From: Chitinophagales bacterium
GTDB lineage: Bacteria; Bacteroidota; Bacteroidia; Chitinophagales; UBA2359
Assembly (NCBI GenBank): GCA_020631035.1
Contig: JAHDIA010000003.1
Span: forward strand, 1 to 40,518
DNA: 40,518 nucleotides
Direction of reading: 5' to 3'
Positions within the stretch are counted from its first letter, which is position 1, and every line of letters begins with the position of its first letter. The position numbers and the translations under genes were made by a program. Of the stretch, positions 8,401 through 15,073 are shown piece after piece. The notes under the pieces are model-generated. The model was not told where the DNA came from and ran no database searches. It worked only from the letters and a program-made list of their open reading frames with translations.

Positions 8401-8814
8401 ATGGAGAAAGCACATAAAATTTTAGAACAAAAAGCTGTCCGAATCACACCAATGCGACAGATTATATTGGAATACTTCTTACAAAACAATGGAACATTCG
8501 GTTTGATAGAATTAGAAAATACTTTTCCAAAATCTGATAGAATCACCATATATCGAACCCTTAAAACATTTGAGGAAAAAAGTATTTTACATGGGATCAA
8601 GAATGGAACAGGAGAAGTGAAATATGCGTTATGTGACGAACATTGCACACCAATTCACCATATTGACAAACATCCGCATTTCCAATGTGAACAATGCAAA
8701 AAGATAACCTGTATTAATAGTTTGGTCATTCCAGAAATGGAACTTCCTAAAGGTTATATTCAAAAAGAAATGACTATCCTGATAAAAGGTATATGCCCTG
8801 ATTGTCAGGAATAA
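8401..8814 (+). CDS. Fur-family transcriptional repressor (Zur-like)
   Basis: The 137 residues have a winged-helix N-terminal half (RITPMRQIILEYF; RITIYRTLKTFEEKSILHGI) and a metal-binding C-terminal half with HHIDKHPHFQCEQCKKITC and a final CPDC. The two CxxC pairs form the structural zinc site, and the His cluster forms the regulatory site. The context (metal efflux operon, palindromes at 2370 and 8818) suggests a local metal sensor. Fur proteins are usually active with metal bound, whereas an efflux operon needs induction by metal, so the sign of regulation is open. It lies 15 bp after czcB. Confidence 0.9.
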   Translation: MEKAHKILEQKAVRITPMRQIILEYFLQNNGTFGLIELENTFPKSDRITIYRTLKTFEEKSILHGIKNGTGEVKYALCDEHCTPIHHIDKHPHFQCEQCKKITCINSLVIPEMELPKGYIQKEMTILIKGICPDCQE

Positions 8815-8817
8815 GTT

Positions 8818-8832
8818 TGCAATTTCATTGCA
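8818..8832. promoter_or_regulatory. Probable Fur-family operator 2
   Basis: TGCAAT (8818-8823), spacer TTC, ATTGCA (8827-8832) has the same arms and spacing as the palindrome at 2370-2384. It falls between the repressor gene and the next start codon at 8865, suggesting a second regulated promoter inside the cluster. It also argues against starting the next gene at 8802. Confidence 0.65.
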
Positions 8833-8864
8833 TTGATAATCCCGTTAATTTTATAGAAAAAACA

Positions 8865-9461
8865 ATGAAAACAGGAGTCTATTTATTCTTTTTTTTACTG
8901 GTTTATTTCTTCTTTGTTTTTTTTCTAAGATCTTATCTGCTGTGGAAAAGAACAGGGATAAACCCTTTGACCTTCAATACATCAGATGATGCTCATAGCT
9001 ATAATGGGAAGGTGTTTGCCTTCATTTCCTTGTTGGAATTTGTAGTGGTACTCATTTATGCCTTTAAAAACGAATGGTATCAATACCTCTTGCCATTTTG
9101 GTATCTGGAACATGATTATTTGAAATATATCGGTTGGGGCTTATTAGTACTATCTCTCATTTTGGTTTGGGTGGCTCAATCTCAAATGGCAAATTCTTGG
9201 CGCGTTGGCATTGATGAGAATAACAAAACTGAACTCATAACAAATGGCTTGTTTTCCATTTCGAGAAATCCTGTTTTTCTAGGTATTATGATTGCCAATA
9301 TTGGTCTGTTTTTTATCATTCCGAATGCGTTTACTCTGCTTATCATTTCGCTTTCAACAACTAGTATCAATACACAAATAAGATTAGAGGAAGACTTTTT
9401 AAAGAGTAGCCACGGAGAAGTCTATCGAGACTATCTAAAACGTGTTAGACGGTGGCTATAA
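8865..9461 (+). CDS. ICMT/PEMT-like integral membrane methyltransferase
   Basis: About 198 residues with some five membrane segments. The C-terminal half has the isoprenylcysteine methyltransferase-like pattern: RVGIDENNKTELITNGLFSI, SRNPVFLG, then EEDFLKSSHGEVYRDYLKRV. This matches the SAM-binding region of ICMT/PEMT-family proteins, including RNPxxxG and a C-terminal EE...G..Y..Y. Such genes often accompany metal-resistance operons in Bacteroidota, but the substrate is unknown. The ATG at 8865 is chosen because it follows the operator palindrome and starts directly with a transmembrane helix. Confidence 0.75.
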   Translation: MKTGVYLFFFLLVYFFFVFFLRSYLLWKRTGINPLTFNTSDDAHSYNGKVFAFISLLEFVVVLIYAFKNEWYQYLLPFWYLEHDYLKYIGWGLLVLSLILVWVAQSQMANSWRVGIDENNKTELITNGLFSISRNPVFLGIMIANIGLFFIIPNAFTLLIISLSTTSINTQIRLEEDFLKSSHGEVYRDYLKRVRRWL

Positions 9462-9478
9462 TTTGTTAATTTTATAAA

Positions 9479-9907
9479 ATGAATTTTAAAGAATCAATAA
9501 TTGGCAGTTCAATTGCTTTTTTAATAGCCACCAGTTGTTGCTGGTTGCCTACACTTATCATAGGGCTTGGTAGTGCAAGTAGTCTTTTAGCCTTTGTGAA
9601 TGGCTTAGAGGAATTCAGCGGAATTTTTATGCTGTTGGGTATCATATTATTCTTATATGGTGGTTTTCAATTTTATAAAAAAAATGTAATGAAAAAATCA
9701 ACACAAGTAGAATTAGAATCTACTATTACTTGTCCTAATTGCGGATTTCAAAAGAAGGATACTATGCCCACTAATGCTTGCCAATTCTTTTATGAATGTG
9801 AAAGTTGTAAAACCTTATTAAAGCCCAAAGAGGGTGACTGTTGTGTTTATTGTAGCTATGGAACAATAGCTTGTCCACCTATTCAATTAAATCAAAATTG
9901 TTGCTAA
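9479..9907 (+). CDS. MerT-like membrane segment fused to a GDCCVxC Cys-rich domain
   Basis: The 142-residue protein has two membrane helices with a vicinal Cys pair in the first (ATSCCWLPTL, Cys20-Cys21), as in mercuric transporter MerT. A cytosolic Cys-rich tail follows: CPNCG, MPTNACQFFYECESCKTLLK and GDCCVYCSYG near residues 119-128, then CPPIQ. The tail is the GDCCVxC domain known from short (seleno)proteins. I infer a metal or metalloid handling role in which Cys pairs pass a soft metal across or along the membrane. The gene ends in TAATG, overlapping the next start by one base, so the two are translationally linked. Confidence 0.75.
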   Translation: MNFKESIIGSSIAFLIATSCCWLPTLIIGLGSASSLLAFVNGLEEFSGIFMLLGIILFLYGGFQFYKKNVMKKSTQVELESTITCPNCGFQKKDTMPTNACQFFYECESCKTLLKPKEGDCCVYCSYGTIACPPIQLNQNCC

Positions 9908-10272
9908 TGAGATTCCAAGCAAAAACGATTAGGACTTTTATTGGAGCTAAGAATTATGAAGAGTCCAGAAGGTTCTATCAGGAATTAGGATTCGAGGAAG
10001 TTGTACTTTCTCCAAAAATGTCTCTTTTCAAAGTCAATGAAAATCTGGGATTTTACCTTCAAAAATATTATGTTAAAAAATGGTGTGACAACTCAATGGT
10101 TTTTCTCGAAGTAGACAATGTAGATAAATGCTGGGAAACACTTGAGGGAAAAGGATTACAAGACAAATACAAGTATGTTCGATTTACACCGATAAAAGAA
10201 TTTGACTGGGGTAGGGAATTTTTTATGCATGATCCGTCTGGCATTTTGGACAGTTTGATGATTGAAAGATGA
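9907..10272 (+). CDS. VOC-family (glyoxalase/bleomycin-resistance fold) protein
   Basis: About 121 residues starting MRFQAKTIRTFIGAKNYEES. It shows one VOC module pair: SRRFYQELGFEEV, FLEVDNVDKCWETL, then WGREFFMHDPSGILDSL. The ending (G-R-E-F-F-x-x-D-P-S-G) is characteristic. VOC proteins bind metals or small hydrophobic molecules; its substrate cannot be told. The start overlaps the previous stop (TAATG) and its stop overlaps the next start (ATGA), placing it firmly in the metal operon. An in-frame start upstream at 9871 is less likely because it lies inside the previous gene. Confidence 0.75.
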   Translation: MRFQAKTIRTFIGAKNYEESRRFYQELGFEEVVLSPKMSLFKVNENLGFYLQKYYVKKWCDNSMVFLEVDNVDKCWETLEGKGLQDKYKYVRFTPIKEFDWGREFFMHDPSGILDSLMIER

Positions 10273-12299
10273 AAGAAAAAAACCACATACACATCTACGA
10301 TAAAAACGGCAATATAATCTGCTGTTCATTAGAAGAAAAAATAGATGCAAAAACGCCTCCGCCGATTGCAAAAGAAAAAGACCAACATCACGAAGATGAC
10401 GGACACAATCATTCGCACGACCACAGCCATGAAGGAGGTTTGGGGTGGAAAGCCTATCTATCTGCCCTGATTAGTTTGGTCTTATTGCTTTCAGGATTAG
10501 CAGTTGAGCATTTACAGGAAGCCTCCTTTTTTAAAGGTTGGATAAAAATTGTTTGGTACACATTGGCTTACATTCCCGTAGGTTTTCCAGTTATCAAAGA
10601 AGCATGGGAAGCCCTGCATAAAGGTGAAGTATTTACCGAGTTTTTCCTGATGTCTATTGCCACTATTGGCGCATTTGCCATTGGAGAATACCCCGAAGGT
10701 GTGGCGGTGATGTTGTTCTATGCCATTGGAGAATTATTCCAAACGATTGCGGTCAAAAGAGTCAAAAACAACATCAAAGCCTTATTGGATGTCCGACCCA
10801 ATACTGCTACTGTTTTGCGAAATGGAAACTACGGAACTGTTGACCCCGAAATGGTAGAAATCGGTGAAACTATACAGGTAAAAGTCGGTGAGAAAATTCC
10901 ATTAGATGGTATTCTCCTTTCGGAAAAAGCTGCCCTCAACACCGCAGCCCTTACAGGTGAAAGTAAACCACAAAACGCTTTACGGGGCGAAAAAGTAATG
11001 GCTGGTTCTATTAATCTGGATGGGGTTATTGAACTGAAAGTAGAGAAATTATTTCATGATAGTTCCATTGCTCGTATTCTTGATTTAGTTCAAAATGCCA
11101 CTTCTCGCAAATCCAAGACAGAACTACTCATCAGGCGATTGGCAAAAATATATACACCGATTGTTGTCTATTTGGCGATTGCTATTTGTGTTTTACCCTA
11201 CTTTTTTATTTCCGATTATGTTTTTACAGATTGGCTGTATAGAGCTTTAATTTTCTTGGTTATCTCTTGTCCGTGTGCCTTAGTCATTTCTATTCCATTG
11301 GGTTATTTCGGTGGTTTGGGAGCAGCTTCCAGAAAGGGATTATTATTTAAAGGAGCAACCTATCTTGACCAACTGACCAAAGTAAATACATTGGTCATCG
11401 ACAAAACGGGAACTGTCACTAAAGGCGTTTTTAAAATCAAAGATATAGTTGTCAAAGGGGATTACAGCGAAACAGAATTTATGAACCTCCTGATGGCAAT
11501 AGAAGCTAAATCCACTCACCCAATTGCCAAAGCCATTTTGGAGTATAATACAGAAAGTAACCTCCCCGAAGCTACCAACATTCAGGAAATTGCAGGAAAA
11601 GGGTTAAAGGGTGAAGTAGCTGGTAAAACAATGACAGTAGGCAATAAGAAGCTGATGGAGCAATTTAATATTCTTGTTCCCTCCGAAACGGACAGCATTG
11701 TAGAGACCATTGTCGTGGTTGGAATTGATGGCTCATTTGCAGGATATGTGACCATTGCCGATGAACTAAAAGCAGATGCCAAAGACAGTATTCAACAACT
11801 CCGCAAAGCAGGTATTAAAACCTTAATGATGCTGTCGGGTGACAAAAATTCTATCACCCAAAAAGTAGCTGATGAATTAGGGATTGAAAATGCCAAAGGA
11901 GGCTTACTTCCTGAAGATAAACTAAACGAAGTCAAAAAGATAAAACAAGATCCCACCAAAATTGTTGCCTTTGTTGGCGATGGCATCAATGATGCACCCG
12001 TACTGGCTGCAAGTGATGTCGCCATTGCAATGGGTGGTTTAGGAAGTGATGTTGCTATTGAAACGGCAGATGTGGTTATTCAAACTGACCAACCTTCCAA
12101 AATTGCCACAGGTATCAAAATTGGAAAATCCACTCAACGTATAATTTGGCAAAATATCGCCTTGGCTTTTGGGGTAAAAATCATTGTGCTTATTCTTGGT
12201 ACAGGGGGCTTAGCTACCATGTGGGAAGCCGTTTTTGCGGATGTAGGGGTGGCTTTGTTGGCTATCTTGAATGCGGTGAGGTTGCAACGGATGTTTTAG
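10269..12299 (+). CDS. Heavy-metal P1B-type ATPase (ZntA/CadA-like)
   Basis: This 676-residue P-type ATPase has a His-rich N-terminus (HHEDDGHNHSHDHSHEGG) instead of a ferredoxin-like HMA domain. It has the actuator motif LTGESKP, the membrane metal site SCPCALVIS (C334-P-C336), phosphorylation site DKTGTVTKG (D378), the HP dipeptide in STHPIAKAIL, and GDGINDAPVL. The CPC motif and the absence of copper-type markers favour Zn/Cd/Co/Pb export. It would move metal from cytoplasm to periplasm, where the RND pump takes over. It overlaps the VOC gene by 4 bp and closes the operon 5 bp before the convergent recombinase stop. Confidence 0.95.
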   Translation: MKEKNHIHIYDKNGNIICCSLEEKIDAKTPPPIAKEKDQHHEDDGHNHSHDHSHEGGLGWKAYLSALISLVLLLSGLAVEHLQEASFFKGWIKIVWYTLAYIPVGFPVIKEAWEALHKGEVFTEFFLMSIATIGAFAIGEYPEGVAVMLFYAIGELFQTIAVKRVKNNIKALLDVRPNTATVLRNGNYGTVDPEMVEIGETIQVKVGEKIPLDGILLSEKAALNTAALTGESKPQNALRGEKVMAGSINLDGVIELKVEKLFHDSSIARILDLVQNATSRKSKTELLIRRLAKIYTPIVVYLAIAICVLPYFFISDYVFTDWLYRALIFLVISCPCALVISIPLGYFGGLGAASRKGLLFKGATYLDQLTKVNTLVIDKTGTVTKGVFKIKDIVVKGDYSETEFMNLLMAIEAKSTHPIAKAILEYNTESNLPEATNIQEIAGKGLKGEVAGKTMTVGNKKLMEQFNILVPSETDSIVETIVVVGIDGSFAGYVTIADELKADAKDSIQQLRKAGIKTLMMLSGDKNSITQKVADELGIENAKGGLLPEDKLNEVKKIKQDPTKIVAFVGDGINDAPVLAASDVAIAMGGLGSDVAIETADVVIQTDQPSKIATGIKIGKSTQRIIWQNIALAFGVKIIVLILGTGGLATMWEAVFADVGVALLAILNAVRLQRMF

Positions 12300-12304
12300 A
12301 ATTA

Positions 12305-12916
12305 CTATGAATATCTATCTCTTTTCCCAACCTTCACCCCTTGCTCTCTAAGGTAGTTGTACAAAGTAGGCTTAGAACAACCAACCCGTTTACAAATATC
12401 CAAAATCGAAAGCTCCTCAGCCCCACGTTTTTTATAAAGCATTGCAGCAAACTCCGCTTTACTCTTTGCCTCTTTAGATAGACCTTTAGGACGACCACCA
12501 ACCCTGCCTCTTGCTCTGGCAGCATTCAAACCAGCTTTGGTTCGCTCTCGAATCGTGTCACGCTCAAACTCTGCAAGACAGGCAAAAATGTTGAAGATTA
12601 ATTTTCCGTGTGAGGTAGTGGTATCAATCGGGTCATTGATGCTTTTTAAGCCAACACCCATTTCATTGAATTTGGAGACCAGTTCAATGAGGTCTTTGAG
12701 AGAGCGTCCCAAGCGATCCAGTTTCCAGATGATGACCACATCCCCTTCTCGAAGATGCTCTATCATTTTCAATAATTGAGGGCGGTCTTTTTTTGCACCG
12801 CTTACTTTTTCTGTAAAAATATCCTTAGATTTACAACCTTCCTTTTTGAGTGCATCAACTTGAAGGTTCAGTTTTTGTTCTTTGGTAGAGACACGAGCGT
12901 AGCCTATTTTCTTCAT
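12305..12916 (-). CDS. Serine recombinase (resolvase/invertase family)
   Basis: About 203 residues beginning MKKIGYARVSTKEQKLNLQV. The catalytic Ser is in YARVSTKEQ and the resolvase signature in WKLDRLGRSLKDLI. The E-helix region AEFERDTIRERTKAGL follows, then a C-terminal helix-turn-helix (SILDICKRVGCSKPTLYNYL). This is a full-length small serine recombinase of the Hin/Tn3 resolvase type, either a plasmid multimer resolvase or the enzyme of a cassette. No transposase accompanies it. The ATG at 12916 is preferred over a TTG two codons upstream. TTTAACC boxes and an inverted repeat upstream could be its sites. Confidence 0.93.
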   Translation of the reverse strand: MKKIGYARVSTKEQKLNLQVDALKKEGCKSKDIFTEKVSGAKKDRPQLLKMIEHLREGDVVIIWKLDRLGRSLKDLIELVSKFNEMGVGLKSINDPIDTTTSHGKLIFNIFACLAEFERDTIRERTKAGLNAARARGRVGGRPKGLSKEAKSKAEFAAMLYKKRGAEELSILDICKRVGCSKPTLYNYLREQGVKVGKRDRYS

Positions 12917-12970
12917 ACCCAAAGTTAAGCAAACTCAACGCATGTTGTCAAATTTAACTTTGATTTGTTT

Positions 12971-12991
12971 AACCAGTTTTTTTAACTGGTT
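12971..12991. repeat. Inverted repeat upstream of the recombinase
   Basis: AACCAGTT (12971-12978), TTTTT, AACTGGTT (12984-12991) is a perfect 8-bp-arm inverted repeat about 55 bp upstream of the recombinase start. It could be a res or operator half-site pair. TTTGTTTAACCA at 12964-12975 overlaps it. Confidence 0.5.
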
Positions 12992-13045
12992 TGAAGTAGT
13001 AAACTCGTTGGGCGAAAAAGGAAATCAAAATTTAGAAGTAACGGG

Positions 13046-13061
13046 CGTTTTTTTTAACCAA
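13046..13061. repeat. Right boundary repeat of the metal module
   Basis: CGTTTTTTTTAACCAA matches 2338-2353 at 15 of 16 positions. It sits between the recombinase and the DUF3800 cassette, just 3 bp before the cassette's left inverted repeat. Confidence 0.4.
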
Positions 13062-13063
13062 TC

Positions 13064-13102
13064 ACAAATGTTAAAATGTGAAACATTTACCCTGTTTGTT
13101 TA
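13064..13102. repeat. Left 39-bp inverted repeat of the DUF3800 cassette
   Basis: Its reverse complement matches 14224-14262 at 36 of 39 positions, with the outer 25 bp identical. It therefore brackets 13103-14223. A weaker third copy lies at 14301-14339 in the same orientation as the right-hand repeat. Confidence 0.7.
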
Positions 13103-13158
13103 GCTAGAAATTCAATTGGTAAGATACACGAAGTTAGACAATAAAACTCAAACTTACA

Positions 13159-13210
13159 AAACACATTGTATTATTTTCGATGTGTCCAGTTTTCGCACAT
13201 ATCCTGAAAG
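13159..13210. repeat. Left direct repeat of the DUF3800 cassette
   Basis: This 52-bp segment aligns without gaps to 14164-14215 at roughly three quarters of positions. It includes an exact AAACACATT, ATTATTTT, ATGTG and CACATATCC in order. Internally ATGTG and CACAT form an inverted pair. It is followed by TCCTGAAA...TTTCAGGA (13202-13232), another inverted repeat. Confidence 0.55.
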
Positions 13211-13275
13211 TACCTTGTTTTAATTTTTCAGGAGACTTAACCAAACCTTCATTTCAGAAGCTGAATTAAACTTTT

Positions 13276-13307
13276 TTTGCATTTATTCAGTTTAATAAAT
13301 ACCTTTG
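13276..13307 (+). promoter_or_regulatory. Consensus Bacteroidota promoter of the DUF3800 leader RNA
   Basis: TTTG at 13276-13279 and TACCTTTG at 13300-13307 with a 20-bp spacer form a near-perfect Bacteroidota housekeeping promoter (TTTG, 17-23 bp, TAnnTTTG). Transcription should start near 13313, about 160 bp before the DUF3800 start. Confidence 0.75.
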
Positions 13308-13312
13308 TAGGT

Positions 13313-13475
13313 AAGAAGACTTAAAAATTCCTATCAAAGAGGGACGAATTATAGCTGATTTTTTTAATCATAAGTGTATGTGATTTATCCTAAATGTACT
13401 GTGTGTGCATCTCTCATAGGTTGCTTCTTTTACAAAAGAGGTCTTTGATCAGTAAGATTAGAGACCTCTTTTTTT
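13313..13475 (+). ncRNA. Structured leader / small RNA upstream of DUF3800
   Basis: About 160 nt between a consensus promoter and an intrinsic terminator with no open frame of note. A long-range stem pairs CCTAT (13330-13334) and AGAG (13338-13341) with CTCT (13411-13414) and ATAGG (13416-13420), enclosing a hairpin around AATCA...TGATT (13376-13386). Conserved RNAs upstream of DUF3800 genes are catalogued as the DUF3800 RNA motifs of Rfam (several classes). This leader is a candidate member or a new class. Exact ends are inferred. Confidence 0.6.
13438..13475 (+). terminator. Intrinsic terminator abutting the DUF3800 start codon
   Basis: GAGGTCT (13438-13444) pairs with AGACCTC (13462-13468), extended by AAAA/TTTT and followed by a run of seven T ending one base before the ATG at 13476. 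As placed, most transcripts from the leader promoter should stop here. DUF3800 expression would then need read-through or anti-termination, or the leader acts as a free small RNA. Confidence 0.8.
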
Positions 13476-14159
13476 ATGTCAAAAATGAGTCACAAAACCA
13501 ATATGGAATATGATGTTTACATTGATGAAAGTGGTGATCTTGGTTGGAAATTAGAGAATGAATATCGAAAAGATGGATCAAGCAATTTTTTCACAATAGC
13601 TTACATCATTTTACCAACCGAAAAGGAAAAACACATAGGACGTGTCATCAAAAAATTTCACGAAGACAGAGGAGGAAGTGACAAAGAGATTAAAGCTACT
13701 CAGATTAGAAAAGGACGTGCCAAAAGCCTATCAAAAAGAATAGCTGCTTTTTTAGATAGACATAATGATATAGTAATTGGCTCTGTAACGATCAATAAAA
13801 GAAAAATACCTCCAAAGTTAGCAAATACAGATCACCAAAACATCTTATACAATTACATGCTTCAAAGGGGTATCTGTTCCCATATAGCCCACTTAGCCAA
13901 AGTCAATATTGTGCCAGATAAAAGAAGTGTTCCCAATGGCAGTCAAAATAGTTGTGCCGAATTATTGAGGAGTAGATTGTGGATAGACTTACAATCTGAT
14001 ATTGATATAAATTATACCCCCAAAGAAAGTCATACTACTAAAGGCTTGATGTTTATAGATTGGATAGCCAATTTTGTTTGGCGAAACTATGAAAACCAAT
14101 TTGAAGATGCCTATAAAATATTGAGCAGACATCTACAAGAAGATAACTTGTTTTTCTAG
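13476..14159 (+). CDS. DUF3800 domain protein
   Basis: The 227-residue protein opens its domain with YDVYIDESGDLGW (residues ~11-23), the hallmark of DUF3800, an RNase H-like fold family whose conserved acidic residues suggest a nuclease. Further support comes from IGSVTINKRKIPP, VNIVPDKRS and GLMFIDWIANFVWRNYE. The biological role is not established; a defence or toxin-type function is often suspected. ATGs at 13476, 13485 and 13503 are possible; the third puts translation right at the domain and away from the terminator. The gene forms a self-contained cassette with its leader RNA between repeats. Confidence 0.85.
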   Translation: MSKMSHKTNMEYDVYIDESGDLGWKLENEYRKDGSSNFFTIAYIILPTEKEKHIGRVIKKFHEDRGGSDKEIKATQIRKGRAKSLSKRIAAFLDRHNDIVIGSVTINKRKIPPKLANTDHQNILYNYMLQRGICSHIAHLAKVNIVPDKRSVPNGSQNSCAELLRSRLWIDLQSDIDINYTPKESHTTKGLMFIDWIANFVWRNYENQFEDAYKILSRHLQEDNLFF

Positions 14160-14163
14160 CATC

Positions 14164-14215
14164 AAACACATTAAATTATTTTATATGTGACAATTCATTA
14201 CACATATCCCGAAAG
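14164..14215. repeat. Right direct repeat of the DUF3800 cassette
   Basis: Partner of 13159-13210, starting 5 bp after the DUF3800 stop codon. Contains ATATGTG and CACATAT as inverted halves. Confidence 0.55.
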
Positions 14216-14223
14216 CCCTCTAT

Positions 14224-14262
14224 TAAACAAAAGGGGAAAATGTTTCACATTTTAACATTTGT
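14224..14262. repeat. Right 39-bp inverted repeat of the DUF3800 cassette
   Basis: Inverted partner of 13064-13102 (36/39). A degenerate direct copy follows at 14301-14339, sharing TAAACAAAAGG and CACATTTTAACA in the same order. Confidence 0.7.
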
Positions 14263-14300
14263 AGTACAAAGTAATTTCCAAGAACATCATTCAACCTTCT

Positions 14301-14339
14301 TAAACAAAAGGATAAAAAGTCCCACATTTTAACACTTTC
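14301..14339. repeat. Third, degenerate copy of the 39-bp repeat
   Basis: Aligns to 14224-14262 with about eight mismatches and no gaps. Whether it belongs to the cassette or marks an older insertion is unclear. Confidence 0.55.
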
Positions 14340-14385
14340 TTATTTACTGCCAAAACCAAAAGATCCATATAAATTCAATCATCAC

Positions 14386-14418
14386 AAAAAACCGCCTGAA
14401 CTCCATCAGAACGGTTTT
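14386..14418 (-). terminator. Terminator hairpin after the 14435-14869 gene
   Basis: AAAACCG pairs with CGGTTTT and, inside, CTGA with TCAG. On the minus strand the stem follows the stop codon at 14435 by about 17 bp and ends in a T-rich stretch. It is symmetric enough to act in both directions. Confidence 0.65.
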
Positions 14419-14434
14419 ACTCCCCTACTCTACC

Positions 14435-14869
14435 TCATTCCAACAATTCGGGGATCAACTCTTTTGTCAAATCCCAAAAATTTGGGGTTTCAGTCAGAGT
14501 AATATTTTGAGCATTGACCCTGCGGACAAACTGCTGATAGGCTTCTATGCTGTAATTCTCTGCCAATGCCAACAGATTCCAGTAAACAGGATGAACATAT
14601 TGCTCTTTTTCTACCCACTCACTAGGAATATTGGAATAGGCTGTAATTTTCCAACTAGGATTCACAGCACCAGAAAACAGATCAGGGTATTGCTTTTGCC
14701 ACCAGTCGAGTTGAAGATGAATTTTGATGTAGAGCTTATCTTGATTGAGTAGTGAGCCAAGTTCAACTTGGGCATTATCAGTAAATGATGGGATTGCTGC
14801 TTGAAAGGTGATGTTTGCTTTCATCAAGTCCGCACCATTAAAGGCTAGTGTTTTAATACCAATAGACAT
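14435..14869 (-). CDS. Hypothetical protein
   Basis: A 144-residue soluble protein, no signal peptide or membrane segment, starting MSIGIKTLAFNGADLMKANI. The middle is rich in aromatics (LQLDWWQKQYPDLFSGAV; VHPVYWNLLALAENYSIEAY). I do not recognise a family. Codon pattern and composition look genuine, it has its own terminator, and it is divergent from the AT-rich operon that follows. No function proposed. Confidence 0.65.
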   Translation of the reverse strand: MSIGIKTLAFNGADLMKANITFQAAIPSFTDNAQVELGSLLNQDKLYIKIHLQLDWWQKQYPDLFSGAVNPSWKITAYSNIPSEWVEKEQYVHPVYWNLLALAENYSIEAYQQFVRRVNAQNITLTETPNFWDLTKELIPELLE

Positions 14870-15073
14870 TTCAATAAAATTTTATTTCTCTATTGATACT
14901 TGGTTTTGTTATCTAGTCAAATAATAACTATAAGAATACTAGAACATAACTTTTTAGCCAATCCTACCCCATAAGACAACTCAATATAGTACAATTAGGA
15001 TTTAATATTAAAAAAATCCAAATAAAATATTAATTTTATATATTAGTTTTATTTTTTATAAAAATTTCGATCC

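Noticed and set aside
13313-14159. Retron or type III toxin-antitoxin
   Set aside because: No reverse transcriptase, no ToxN-like protein and no tandem RNA repeats; the protein is DUF3800.
12305-14340. Complete transposon around the recombinase
   Set aside because: No transposase and no terminal inverted repeats surrounding recombinase plus metal genes; only short direct boundary repeats are seen.
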